From positions 1-9,475 of the forward strand of contig CAZCFT010000089.1 in the NCBI GenBank assembly GCA_964498015.1: a stretch of 9,475 nt of DNA, in the 5' to 3' direction. The notes beneath the pieces are model-generated. The model saw only the letters and a list, made by a program, of their open reading frames with translations. It was not told the origin of the DNA and made no database searches. The translations under genes were made by a program, and so were the position numbers. The DNA is from CAWEZN01 sp964498015. Lineage in GTDB: Bacteria; Zixibacteria; MSB-5A5; GN15; PGXB01. Below are positions 1 through 5,897 of the stretch, in pieces. Within the stretch, counting starts at the first letter, position 1. Every line of letters starts with the position of its first letter.

Positions 1-4
1 GTAC

Positions 5-49
5 CCCATCCAGAGTCCGGCCTTTGACGGACGTCGGATGGGTTCTTTT
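5..49 (+). terminator. Probable Rho-independent terminator of a gene left of the window
   Basis: CCCATCC (5-11) pairs with GGATGGG (36-42). After a partly paired internal loop, TCCG (16-19) pairs with CGGA (28-31) around an 8-nt loop. TTCTTTT follows at 43-49, so the U-rich tail lies on the plus strand. The opposite strand has no T run after the stem. The internal mismatches make it less perfect than the other terminators in this window. It would end a plus-strand transcript entering from outside. Confidence 0.5.
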
Positions 50-137
50 CATCTGGCCTGCAATGTATAATTAACAAATTGCTACCTCATTTCGAGCCAA
101 GCGGCATCCCACGCCCCCCTTGCAACCGCTTTTCCCC

Positions 138-174
138 ATCTCCCTTTTGGGAGAGGGACCACCGGTGAGGGTGA
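138..174. repeat. GC-rich hairpin repeat, copy 1
   Basis: TCTCCC (139-144) and GGGAGA (149-154) form a short hairpin, followed by a purine-rich GGTGAGGG stretch (164-171). The same arrangement recurs at 291-333. This hairpin plus GGTGAGGG form resembles interspersed intergenic repeats seen in many bacterial genomes, which often produce spurious short proteins with Pro-Leu-Gly-Glu-Gly strings. Family membership is recalled, not tested. Confidence 0.5.
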
Positions 175-290
175 ATCCGCAATTTCCCCACCAAACCGCT
201 GGTGTTTCCTCCCCCTCCCCGTTATTAGAGGTTGGTAAATCCGGCAGTAGACACACCATAATTATGTCCATAAACGCAAAACATCTCCAT

Positions 291-353
291 CTTTCCCCTC
301 GCCCTCTGGGAGAGGGGTTAGGGGTGAGGGAGAACTGGGGTCAGGGGTGAGGT
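291..353. repeat. GC-rich hairpin repeat, copy 2, with a partial third unit
   Basis: CCCTCT (302-307) and AGAGGGG (311-317) form the hairpin, followed by TTAGGGGTGAGGG (318-330). A truncated extra unit, GGGGTCAGGGGTGAGG (337-352), follows directly. It shares the GGGAGAGGG and GGTGAGGG words with copy 1 in the same orientation. The translated plus-strand frame across it gives Pro-Arg-Pro-Leu-Gly-Glu-Gly, typical of a repeat artefact rather than a gene. Confidence 0.5.
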
Positions 354-639
354 AAAACCCCCCAATGGCTTTGAATGGTTTCACAGAAATTCAATTCCAA
401 ATCCGCCGTAAGCCTATCGCCTCGTGACAATTATGAAAGAAAAATCGCCAAAAGATAAAACAAAACAAACCCGCTCAAAAACGCCCCTTTCTTGTGATAT
501 ATTCCTATATATCACACAGACTTACAATGTCGATTGTACTATCCAAAAAAATCCAAAAAACAAACCCATGTCCCAATAACTCATTCATATATATGCAGTT
601 AGAGTTTGCAAATTGGCTTCGTTCGATACGCGCCATCGA
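354..639. other. AT-rich intergenic stretch without a supported gene
   Basis: This stretch lies between the GC-rich repeats and the gyrB terminator. Apart from the 24-bp palindrome at 493-516 it shows nothing I can assign. The short plus-strand frame starting at 494 has no ribosome binding site and runs into the antisense of gyrB. I found no DnaA box of the TTATCCACA type here. Confidence 0.5.
493..516. repeat. Perfect 24-bp palindrome with 4-base centre
   Basis: TGTGATATAT (493-502) and ATATATCACA (507-516) are exact inverted repeats around TCCT. The TGTGA and TCACA ends recall CRP/FNR sites, but they lie 14 bases apart instead of 6. It could be an operator for an unknown regulator or a hairpin. 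No gene starts close by. Confidence 0.45.
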
Positions 640-678
640 TAATGAAATAAAAAAGGCGGACGCATTGTGTCCACCTTT
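640..678 (-). terminator. Rho-independent terminator of gyrB
   Basis: Read on the minus strand, AAAGGTGGAC (678-669) pairs with GTCCGCCTTT (661-652). This gives ten base pairs, one of them a U-G wobble, around a 7-nt loop, followed by a T-rich tail (653 down to about 640). It lies 17 bases past the gyrB stop and so ends the dciA-gyrB transcript. Confidence 0.8.
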
Positions 679-695
679 ACGAATTGAATTGCCGG

Positions 696-2633
696 CTATA
701 TATCGAGATTTCTTACATAGCGGGCGTGTTCCTGAATGAAATCGCGGCGCGGTTCAACCGCATCACCCATCAGGATAGTGAACAGATGATCGGCCTCGGC
801 GGCATCCTCAAGATTGACCAGCAAAAGGGTGCGAGTTTCGGGATCCATGGTAGTACGCCAGAGCTGTTCGGGGTTCATCTCGCCCAAGCCTTTGTACCGC
901 TGGATAGTGATGCCGTCGTGCCCAATCTGTGTAAGTATCCGGTCGCGTTCATCGTCGGAATAGGCGTACTGCTCGCTCTTTCCTTTTTGAATGCGAAACA
1001 GCGGCGGCTGGGCAATGTAAATTCTTCCCGCTTCAATCAACTCGCGCATATGACGGAAAAAGAAAGTAAGTATGAGCGTTCTAATATGGGCGCCGTCAAT
1101 GTCCGCATCAGTCATGATAATAACTTTATTGTACCGCAACTGGGCGGGATCAAAACTTTCGCCGCCGATACCGGTACCGAGCGCGGTAATAAGAGCGCGG
1201 ATTTCATCGTTTGATAAAATTTTGTCAATCCGTGCTTTTTCGACATTGAGAATTTTTCCCTTGAGAGGAAGAATAGCCTGAAATCTGCGGTCGCGCCCCT
1301 GCTTGGCCGAGCCTCCTGCGGAATCGCCCTCGACTATATAAATCTCGCACGATTCCGGGTCGGTCATAGAGCAATCTGCTAATTTACCGGGCAGGGCGGC
1401 GTTATCAAGAGCCGTCTTGCGGCGGGTCAGCTCTTTGGCCTTGCGCGCCGCTTCACGCGAACGCGCGGCCGAGATTACTTTCTCCGCAATCTTTTTGGCT
1501 ACTGATGGGTTCTCCTCAAAAAATTCCGCCAGATTATCATTAGTGATAGTTTCGACAATCCCCTTTGTTTCGGAGTTGCCAAGCTTGGTCTTGGTCTGTC
1601 CTTCAAATTGAGGATCAGGGACTTTAACAGATATTACTGCGGTCAGCCCTTCGCGGGAATCATCGCCGACTACGCCGGTATCGCCATTTTTAATCAGGTT
1701 ATTCTTGGTAATATAATTGTTCATGCTACGGGTCAGCGCCGTGCGAAAACCGGTAAGATGCGTACCCCCCTCAATCGTATTGATATTATTTACATAGGTA
1801 AACAGGTTTTCAACATAACCGTCATTATACTGGATGGCGATTTCAACATCGGTACCGTCTTTCTCTTTCTGAAAATAGATTGGTTTGCCGTACAGCACAT
1901 TCTTATTTTCATTCAGATACTCGACGAATGCCGATAGGCCGCCCTTGTACTGGAATTCAAGTTTTTTATCAACGCGGTGATCGATAAGAATTATCTTGAG
2001 ACCTCTATTAAGGAATGCCAGCTCGCGCATCCTTGAAGCGAGGACATCGAACTTGTACTCCACCCGGGAGAAAATTTCATGGTCGGCGAGAAAGTAGGTT
2101 TTCGTGCCGGTTTCTTTGCCCGGCCCGATCTTCTTGACATCCTCTTTGGCATGACCGCGAACGTATTCCTGTCGGTAAATAGTCCCGTCATGGCAAACCT
2201 CGACCCAGCACCATTCGGAGAGGGCATTGACCACCGAAACTCCGACGCCGTGTAGACCGCCGGAAACTTTATAGCTGGCATGGTCAAATTTGCCGCCGGC
2301 ATGCAACATGGTCATGACAACTTCCAGAGCCGATTTTTTCTCCGTGGGATGCATATCGACCGGGATGCCGCGGCCGTTATCGGTAACAGTTATGGAGCTA
2401 TCCTGCCCAATTTCAACTTTAATTAAAGTGCAGAATCCGGCCATAGCCTCGTCGATGGAGTTATCGACCACTTCGTAAACCAGATGGTGTAGGCCGCGGG
2501 CGCTGACATCTCCAATATACATCGCCGGCCGCCGCCGTACTGCCTCAAGACCTTTCAGTACCGTAATGCTGGCGGCATCATAATTCTGCCCATTCTTCTT
2601 CTCTTCGTCTATCGTCGTAGTATCACCTTTCAT
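696..2633 (-). CDS. gyrB: DNA gyrase subunit B
   Basis: This is the ATPase subunit of DNA gyrase. With GyrA it introduces negative supercoils into DNA at the expense of ATP, in the cytoplasm on the chromosome. The GHKL ATPase domain shows the catalytic Glu54 and Asn58 in EVVDNSIDEA, DNGRGIP (85-91) and the lid GGLHGVGVSVVNALS (125-139). Arg154 in YRQEY matches the coumarin-contact arginine of E. coli GyrB. The TOPRIM domain has EGDSAGGSA (435-443), PLKGKILNVEKAR (456-468) and the metal-binding MTDADIDGAHIRTL (507-520). The C-terminal tail has QRYKGLGEMNPEQLW (578-592), which favours GyrB over ParE. At 645 residues it is the short form, without the gammaproteobacterial TOPRIM insert. The ATG is preceded by AAGGA about 10 bases upstream. 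It lies 20 bases downstream of the dciA-like gene, probably in one transcript, and ends at the terminator at 640-678. Confidence 0.97.
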   Translation of the reverse strand: MKGDTTTIDEEKKNGQNYDAASITVLKGLEAVRRRPAMYIGDVSARGLHHLVYEVVDNSIDEAMAGFCTLIKVEIGQDSSITVTDNGRGIPVDMHPTEKKSALEVVMTMLHAGGKFDHASYKVSGGLHGVGVSVVNALSEWCWVEVCHDGTIYRQEYVRGHAKEDVKKIGPGKETGTKTYFLADHEIFSRVEYKFDVLASRMRELAFLNRGLKIILIDHRVDKKLEFQYKGGLSAFVEYLNENKNVLYGKPIYFQKEKDGTDVEIAIQYNDGYVENLFTYVNNINTIEGGTHLTGFRTALTRSMNNYITKNNLIKNGDTGVVGDDSREGLTAVISVKVPDPQFEGQTKTKLGNSETKGIVETITNDNLAEFFEENPSVAKKIAEKVISAARSREAARKAKELTRRKTALDNAALPGKLADCSMTDPESCEIYIVEGDSAGGSAKQGRDRRFQAILPLKGKILNVEKARIDKILSNDEIRALITALGTGIGGESFDPAQLRYNKVIIMTDADIDGAHIRTLILTFFFRHMRELIEAGRIYIAQPPLFRIQKGKSEQYAYSDDERDRILTQIGHDGITIQRYKGLGEMNPEQLWRTTMDPETRTLLLVNLEDAAEADHLFTILMGDAVEPRRDFIQEHARYVRNLDI

Positions 2634-2653
2634 TTTTCCGCAATCCTTCGCAA

Positions 2654-2968
2654 TCAGGAGACAAAATGAATCCTTTTGACCGCCTTCCCGCCGGGAACAG
2701 AATGTATTTTCTCCAAAATGGTTTCAACCTCAAGCGACAACTGTTGCCGCCAGACAGAATCAGGCGCCGAGACAAGCAGGGTATCATTTTCATACCTGAG
2801 GGCTTTGGAGGCGTTGGCTATCCGTTCGCCGACAATTTCGGGCCAGTTGATGACCACCCGCCAACCCCCCAGTTTATATGCTAAACCATAACTTGAAAGT
2901 ATCTGATCAAGCAAAGAACCAAGCTTTGATATCCGCCTGTCTGGAGCTGATTTTGTGGTCATTTTCAT
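2654..2968 (-). CDS. DciA-like protein (DUF721 family)
   Basis: This 104-residue basic protein matches the DUF721 pattern: an N-terminal helix (LGSLLDQILSSYGL, 16-29), then W36 and NWPEIVGERIANAS (41-54), then a strand and helix NDTLLVSAPDSVWRQQL (61-77). The WxxIVGxxIA and SxWxxxL signatures are the family hallmarks. DciA proteins load or assist the replicative helicase DnaB in bacteria lacking DnaC and DnaI; that role is known of the family and inferred here. Many genomes keep a DUF721 gene beside recF or gyrB, and here gyrB follows after 20 bases. The chosen ATG has no Shine-Dalgarno sequence but lies 7 bases after a TATAAT box, which fits a leaderless mRNA. An in-frame ATG two codons later is possible, and an out-of-frame ATG lies 4 bases upstream. 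Confidence 0.85.
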   Translation of the reverse strand: MKMTTKSAPDRRISKLGSLLDQILSSYGLAYKLGGWRVVINWPEIVGERIANASKALRYENDTLLVSAPDSVWRQQLSLEVETILEKIHSVPGGKAVKRIHFVS

Positions 2969-2975
2969 TCATACA

Positions 2976-3004
2976 ATTATACCATTATTTAAACCCCTTA
3001 GCAA
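2976..3004 (-). promoter_or_regulatory. Sigma-70 promoter of dciA-gyrB, start at the dciA ATG
   Basis: On the minus strand, TTGCTA (3004-2999, 4 of 6 consensus) and a perfect TATAAT (2981-2976) are separated by exactly 17 bases. Seven bases after the -10 box the expected start falls at 2969-2968, that is, at or one base before the dciA ATG. No ribosome binding site intervenes. Confidence 0.65.
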
Positions 3005-3090
3005 GGGAAAAGTTCACCATTAACCTATTAAAAAACAATGGGTTGCAATAAATTTTGAAGTGATTTCGTGAGATATCTATTAGATAAATC

Positions 3091-3555
3091 TTACCAGCAT
3101 TTTTCGACCGATTTGAGCTGTTTTTTCCGCGGAAATCGCGAATTCGGAATATAAAAATCCGGCCCCTCCGGCCTCATCAATCTAATCGTCAAATCCTGGC
3201 ATGCTTGGCATCTTCTGATTGACTGAACATTTTCTTTTTTGATCAGCCGTTTTCTTCTATGTTCGGGAGCATAGACCGGATGAGAGACAATTTCATACCC
3301 TGACTTCGGGTCATGCTCACTAAAGAAGCGGACACCCGCGATTATATTGCGCGTCCCCGGTTCATAAACCGTTACTCCGGGGCATTCAATGAATATTTTC
3401 CCTTCAGGAGAACAGCTTTCTTCATCAGCCACATGATTTGATTCTTCATCAATGAATGGAAATACCGACTCTCTCGAAGAATAGTCGGACTTTTTTTTGG
3501 TAAATCCGGCTTTTGACGGAGAAGAGGCTTCTTTTTGTGCTAACTGTTTGGGCAT
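3091..3555 (-). CDS. Hypothetical basic protein, third gene of a cassette
   Basis: I do not recognise this 154-residue protein. It begins with a polar, Lys/Ser-rich and probably disordered tail (1-30), then an acidic patch (35-47). A compact region with IFIECPGVTVYEPGTRN (54-70) and a strongly basic segment HRRKRLIKKENVQ (99-111) follow. A single CxxC pair, RCQACQ (115-120), and a Cys near the end (153) could bind metal or form a disulfide, though one pair alone is weak evidence. No signal peptide or membrane segment is visible. The ATG is supported by GGAG 8 bases upstream. It starts 19 bases after the membrane protein gene, so the two are probably cotranscribed. No terminator is obvious before the dciA promoter. 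Confidence 0.7.
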   Translation of the reverse strand: MPKQLAQKEASSPSKAGFTKKKSDYSSRESVFPFIDEESNHVADEESCSPEGKIFIECPGVTVYEPGTRNIIAGVRFFSEHDPKSGYEIVSHPVYAPEHRRKRLIKKENVQSIRRCQACQDLTIRLMRPEGPDFYIPNSRFPRKKQLKSVEKCW

Positions 3556-3574
3556 AACAAAGACTCCAAATGCA

Positions 3575-3877
3575 TTAGGATTTGAAAATTAGGACTACTG
3601 AAAATAGAGCTACTGTCACGGGCAGTATATAAGTGAACGAATAGGGCAAAAAATAAGTGGCGACAAAAGTCACCGCGACAGATGGAATGACCACATAGCG
3701 AAGAACATCAAAAGTGATGTGAAGAATTTTGGCCAACAATAAAACTGATATGGCCAAAGTCAGGATGAGGGCGGCAATCAGGCCGGGCATGCCAAATCGT
3801 TCCAAAATGAATTGCTTCCCGACGAATAGCAGATTGGTAGAATCAATCACCATTGATTGCTGAAAAAGCTCTTGCAC
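3575..3877 (-). CDS. Small membrane protein, second gene of a cassette
   Basis: This 100-residue protein has a polar N-terminus (1-30), then hydrophobic stretches at about 31-50, 59-77 and 82-98, so probably three short membrane segments. It ends with a single Lys-Ser tail. I do not recognise a family. The start is a GTG with GGAG about 7 bases upstream. That supports GTG over the internal ATG at codon 9. It lies 15 bases after the 72-residue gene and 19 bases before the basic protein gene, a spacing typical of one operon. The adjacency suggests the three products work together, perhaps with this one as membrane anchor; that is inference. Confidence 0.7.
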   Translation of the reverse strand: MQELFQQSMVIDSTNLLFVGKQFILERFGMPGLIAALILTLAISVLLLAKILHITFDVLRYVVIPSVAVTFVATYFLPYSFTYILPVTVALFSVVLIFKS

Positions 3878-3892
3878 GATTTTCTCCGATTC

Positions 3893-4111
3893 TTAGAAGT
3901 CTTCGATTGGCTCGATGGTCAGCGAAGATTCCCCTACACGACTAAGGCCAGTCATTCTCTGGGTAAGGAAATTTTGCGAAGTCATCCACTGATGAGAGAT
4001 AGCAAGAACCTCATTGCTGTCAACCTCGGTCAGCCAGTCAAGAACGATCGTGTCAATCTGGCGACCATCGACCATCACATCATCCATGGTTAGTGTGAAT
4101 TTGACTCTCAT
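3893..4111 (-). CDS. Small hypothetical protein, first gene of a cassette
   Basis: This soluble, acidic 72-residue protein has no visible signal peptide or membrane segment, and I do not recognise it. It reads like a compact alpha/beta protein: a strand at the N-terminus (VKFTLTMD, 3-10), a helix around DTIVLDWLTEV (20-30) and a Met/Gln-rich middle. The ATG has AGGCAGGG a few bases upstream, and codon choice resembles the neighbours. It heads the three-gene minus-strand cassette. Its first 32 bases overlap, in a different frame, the end of a possible 55-residue frame (4080-4247). Confidence 0.65.
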   Translation of the reverse strand: MRVKFTLTMDDVMVDGRQIDTIVLDWLTEVDSNEVLAISHQWMTSQNFLTQRMTGLSRVGESSLTIEPIEDF

Positions 4112-4247
4112 TTTTCCCTGCCTTCTTGTGTCTGCCTACATTGGTTCTATGGCCAATTTTTGCAATCATGATGCCGCCGGAAGCCAAATTATTAAGCCTT
4201 ACAGTATCTTGTTGGGAGACAATGAGAAGCTCTCCAAAATTGTTCAT
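4080..4247 (-). CDS. Possible small ORF overlapping the cassette start
   Basis: This 55-codon frame reads like protein (it starts Met-Asn-Asn-Phe-Gly-Glu-Leu-Leu-Ile-Val) and becomes basic towards its end, with RHKKAGKNES at 39-48. The ATG lacks a clear ribosome binding site. An in-frame GTG lies three codons upstream, and the frame stays open back to a TAG near 4307. Its last 32 bases overlap the 72-residue gene in another frame, where GGGAAAAATG carries the next start. It may be a real small gene, the N-terminal part of a frameshifted gene that continues as the 72-residue protein, or chance. I do not recognise it. Confidence 0.3.
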   Translation of the reverse strand: MNNFGELLIVSQQDTVRLNNLASGGIMIAKIGHRTNVGRHKKAGKNESQIHTNHG

Positions 4248-4326
4248 GCCGTGCACAATTCCGGCGGTTTTGCGAGGCTGTCGGTCTGGTATATTATGGC
4301 CTGAATCCTATAGGGAGAGGAATATG

Positions 4327-4356
4327 AAAAACCCCGGTCACGACTGGCGACCGGGG
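4327..4356 (-). terminator. Rho-independent terminator, minus strand
   Basis: Read on the minus strand, CCCCGGTC (4356-4349) pairs perfectly with GACCGGGG (4339-4332) around a 9-nt loop, followed at once by TTTTT (4331-4327). The plus strand has no T run after the stem. The nearest recognised upstream gene, the cysteine hydrolase, ends about 490 bases earlier, so the terminator more likely ends a separate transcript from the intergenic stretch. Confidence 0.8.
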
Positions 4357-4415
4357 CCTCCAAAGATATTGCGGATTTGCCCGCCCCTGATAATCAGGAA
4401 CGGTAGTTTCGTGTC

Positions 4416-4541
4416 GTCCTTCCAATCCTTTTCCAGCACACAACAATGATGGATGATAGAGAAGTCGAATCATTGCCCCATTTCCCTTGGGCAGGAACAT
4501 CGACTGAATATTCCTCTGCGTCTGCCACGAATTGGAAGGAC
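4416..4541. repeat. Nested inverted repeats
   Basis: GTCCTTCCAAT (4416-4426) is matched exactly by ATTGGAAGGAC (4531-4541). Nested inside are AGTCGA (4463-4468) with TCGACT (4500-4505), and TGCCC (4474-4478) with GGGCA (4489-4493). The order is consistent with one long bulged stem on either strand. The terminator side favours the minus strand. Confidence 0.6.
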
Positions 4542-4742
4542 ACCAAGTGACCCTCTTTTTGATGTTGTTTTTGGACCGCCGCTCAGGGCGGCGCTAACGT
4601 CTCATAGGCTTGTCCTCCTTTTCTGGCTGAATAGCGGCGATGGGACAAAGAGGGAAGGATGGGCGCTCTCTGCCGTCCAGATAGAAACATTGGAGCGTCT
4701 CTAAAAGAGCTATGAGGATATAGTGGGGATTACTATAACAGT

Positions 4743-4771
4743 AATATCCCAAAACACGGGCATTCTGTCAA
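4743..4771 (-). promoter_or_regulatory. Possible sigma-70 promoter for the intergenic transcript
   Basis: On the minus strand a perfect TTGACA (4771-4766) is followed after 17 bases by GATATT (4748-4743), which keeps 4 of 6 consensus bases, including the key A at position 2 and T at position 6. Transcription would start near 4736. It lies just downstream of the cysteine hydrolase gene and about 400 bases before the terminator at 4327. Confidence 0.4.
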
Positions 4772-4841
4772 GGAATATTGCTGTAGAAGCAGAAATTGCG
4801 CAAGGGACCGGCAGAATCAAATCAGTACTGAAATTCGTTTT

Positions 4842-5510
4842 CTATATCATTTCCAATTGACCAATAATGTTTTCTGCTGTCGTGACGTAAGCAAAGCCGA
4901 AGGCCAGATTGAGAAGACTGGCCAAATGCATCTCTTCGTTGACACTGCCGGTGGCATCCGCGAGAAAATGAACTTTTAAATCTCGATAATATGCATCACG
5001 GGCGGTCGACTCACAGCACATATTTGTCATGATACCGGAAATCACCAAATCCTCGATTTTGAGACATCTTAAAATTGTTTCAAGGTCGGTATTGTAGAAA
5101 GCCGAATAGCGATGTTTAAAGATCACTTTCTCTCGCTCAAGAGGCGCGATATCATCATGCACGAGGCTTTCCGGGGTTCCTTCAAGGCAGGCGCCCTCCC
5201 ACCACCATTTCATTATGCCGGCATCAATGAAATCAGGGTGATGCACATGGCAGGTATAAATTACTGGTCTGCCGGCCTTTCGAAAAGAAGCGATCAGTTT
5301 TTTCAAATTAGGAAGTATCGCCATGCCGCCACAGGTGAAGCTCGGCGAGTTCGGATCAAGAAAAAATTTCTGCATGTCAATTACAAGAAGCGCCGAGTTT
5401 TCTTTCTTAAGCTTCATTTTATGTGTGTTGAATGCCGCTATTTTTTCAAGCCAGCCTTTGGCTTTGACTTCAAGATTGTCTCTGGTGACATAGGATTCTG
5501 GATTGGTCAT
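4842..5510 (-). CDS. Isochorismatase-family cysteine hydrolase
   Basis: This 222-residue soluble cytoplasmic hydrolase has the isochorismatase/nicotinamidase fold. The family triad is visible: Asp45 in ALLVIDMQKFF (40-50), Lys132 in VIFKHRYSAF (129-138) and Cys165 in SGIMTNMCCESTARDA (158-173). Family members hydrolyse amides or vinyl ethers (nicotinamide, isochorismate, ureidoacrylate, biuret and similar). The substrate cannot be read from this sequence. About 37 residues precede the core. The His-rich HVHHPDF (88-94) follows the strand that often carries metal or substrate ligands in nicotinamidases. The ATG is supported by AAAGGA about 5 bases upstream. The gene stands alone and is divergent from the aminotransferase across about 390 bases, so a shared nitrogen-related role is possible but unproven. 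Confidence 0.88.
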   Translation of the reverse strand: MTNPESYVTRDNLEVKAKGWLEKIAAFNTHKMKLKKENSALLVIDMQKFFLDPNSPSFTCGGMAILPNLKKLIASFRKAGRPVIYTCHVHHPDFIDAGIMKWWWEGACLEGTPESLVHDDIAPLEREKVIFKHRYSAFYNTDLETILRCLKIEDLVISGIMTNMCCESTARDAYYRDLKVHFLADATGSVNEEMHLASLLNLAFGFAYVTTAENIIGQLEMI

Positions 5511-5897
5511 ATAGTCCTTTCATATATTCGCCCTGGGCGATATTTATTCTTTTAGATTTTGCCGCGGACAGGCGCCGGATAATATGGCCGGTCTCCGTTG
5601 TCCTGCTGGCCTCAGGAATATAAGACACGGGGATAAATAGGAAAAACGGTTTCTCTCAGTAGTCTGAAAATAATGCTTAGTATTGTATATTGAACGTTAT
5701 CTCATTGGGGTTTAACTCATTAGGATGCCGATATTGGAAAAGAGATTTGCCATAAATTAAATTATCTTTTGTGGAGCTGAATAACGATTACCCGGTAGGT
5801 AAGCTAATACGATTTTGGCATTTAAAGGCTTGTCTTTTTTGGGAAATTTATTATATTAAAAAGCTTTGGATTTCGACATATATGAAGGAGATCAATT
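5511..5897. other. Divergent intergenic region between hydrolase and aminotransferase
   Basis: This holds the start signals of two divergent genes: the aminotransferase promoter (5830-5857) and a less clear hydrolase promoter. A loose direct repeat, CTCATTGGG (5701-5709) and CTCATTAGG (5716-5724), spaced 15 bases apart, could be an operator but may be chance. I see no gene or RNA in it. Confidence 0.5.
5830..5857 (+). promoter_or_regulatory. Probable sigma-70 promoter of the aminotransferase
   Basis: TTGTCT (5830-5835) and TATATT (5852-5857) match 4 and 5 of 6 consensus bases with a 16-base spacer. Transcription would start near 5864, giving a leader of about 34 bases that includes the AAGGAG ribosome binding site (5884-5889). 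Confidence 0.5.

Larger units (their letters stand above)
4327..4736 (-). ncRNA. Candidate structured transcript of about 410 nt, unknown family
   Basis: On the minus strand this interval has a promoter-like site at its 5' side, a strong terminator at its 3' end and many inverted repeats between. An 11-bp perfect pair (4416-4426 with 4531-4541) encloses a 6-bp pair (4463-4468 with 4500-4505) and a 5-bp pair (4474-4478 with 4489-4493). Smaller hairpins lie at 4386-4398 (CCTGA/TCAGG), 4371-4384 (GCGG/CCGC) and 4577-4593 (CGCCGC/GCGGCG). A competing 7-bp pair joins 4444-4450 with 4469-4475. I saw no tmRNA, SRP RNA or RNase P core. The alternatives are an mRNA for very small proteins or a decayed gene, since two frames stay open across parts of it, each with an in-frame stop. 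Confidence 0.35.

Noticed and set aside
120..350. 76-codon plus-strand frame through the GC-rich repeats
   Set aside because: Its peptide is the Pro-Leu-Gly-Glu-Gly type generated by interspersed hairpin repeats.
493..516. CRP/FNR binding site
   Set aside because: The half sites TGTGA and TCACA are 14 bases apart; the CRP spacing is 6.
354..639. Replication origin beside gyrB
   Set aside because: There is no DnaA-box cluster and no dnaA, dnaN or recF in the window.
684..1214. 176-codon plus-strand frame antisense to the 3' half of gyrB
   Set aside because: It lies wholly opposite a confident gyrB and has no ribosome binding site. Long antisense frames are common over GC-biased codons.
16..3522. 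Near-identical 16-mer at 16-31 and 3507-3522 (TCCGGC, then CTTTGACGGA or TTTTGACGGA)
   Set aside because: About one such match with a single mismatch is expected by chance in a window this size, and the second copy lies in a coding region.
4324..4449. Plus-strand 41-codon frame starting Met-Lys-Asn-Pro with GGGAGAGGA upstream
   Set aside because: The ribosome site is good, but its first codons are the arm of the minus-strand terminator and the rest overlaps the inverted repeats. The peptide is low complexity and Pro/Ser-rich.
4294..4500. 68-codon minus-strand frame in the intergenic stretch
   Set aside because: It runs straight through the terminator hairpin and T run at 4327-4356 and has no ribosome binding site.
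5112..5555. 147-codon plus-strand frame
   Set aside because: It is antisense to the cysteine hydrolase, whose triad and start are clear.
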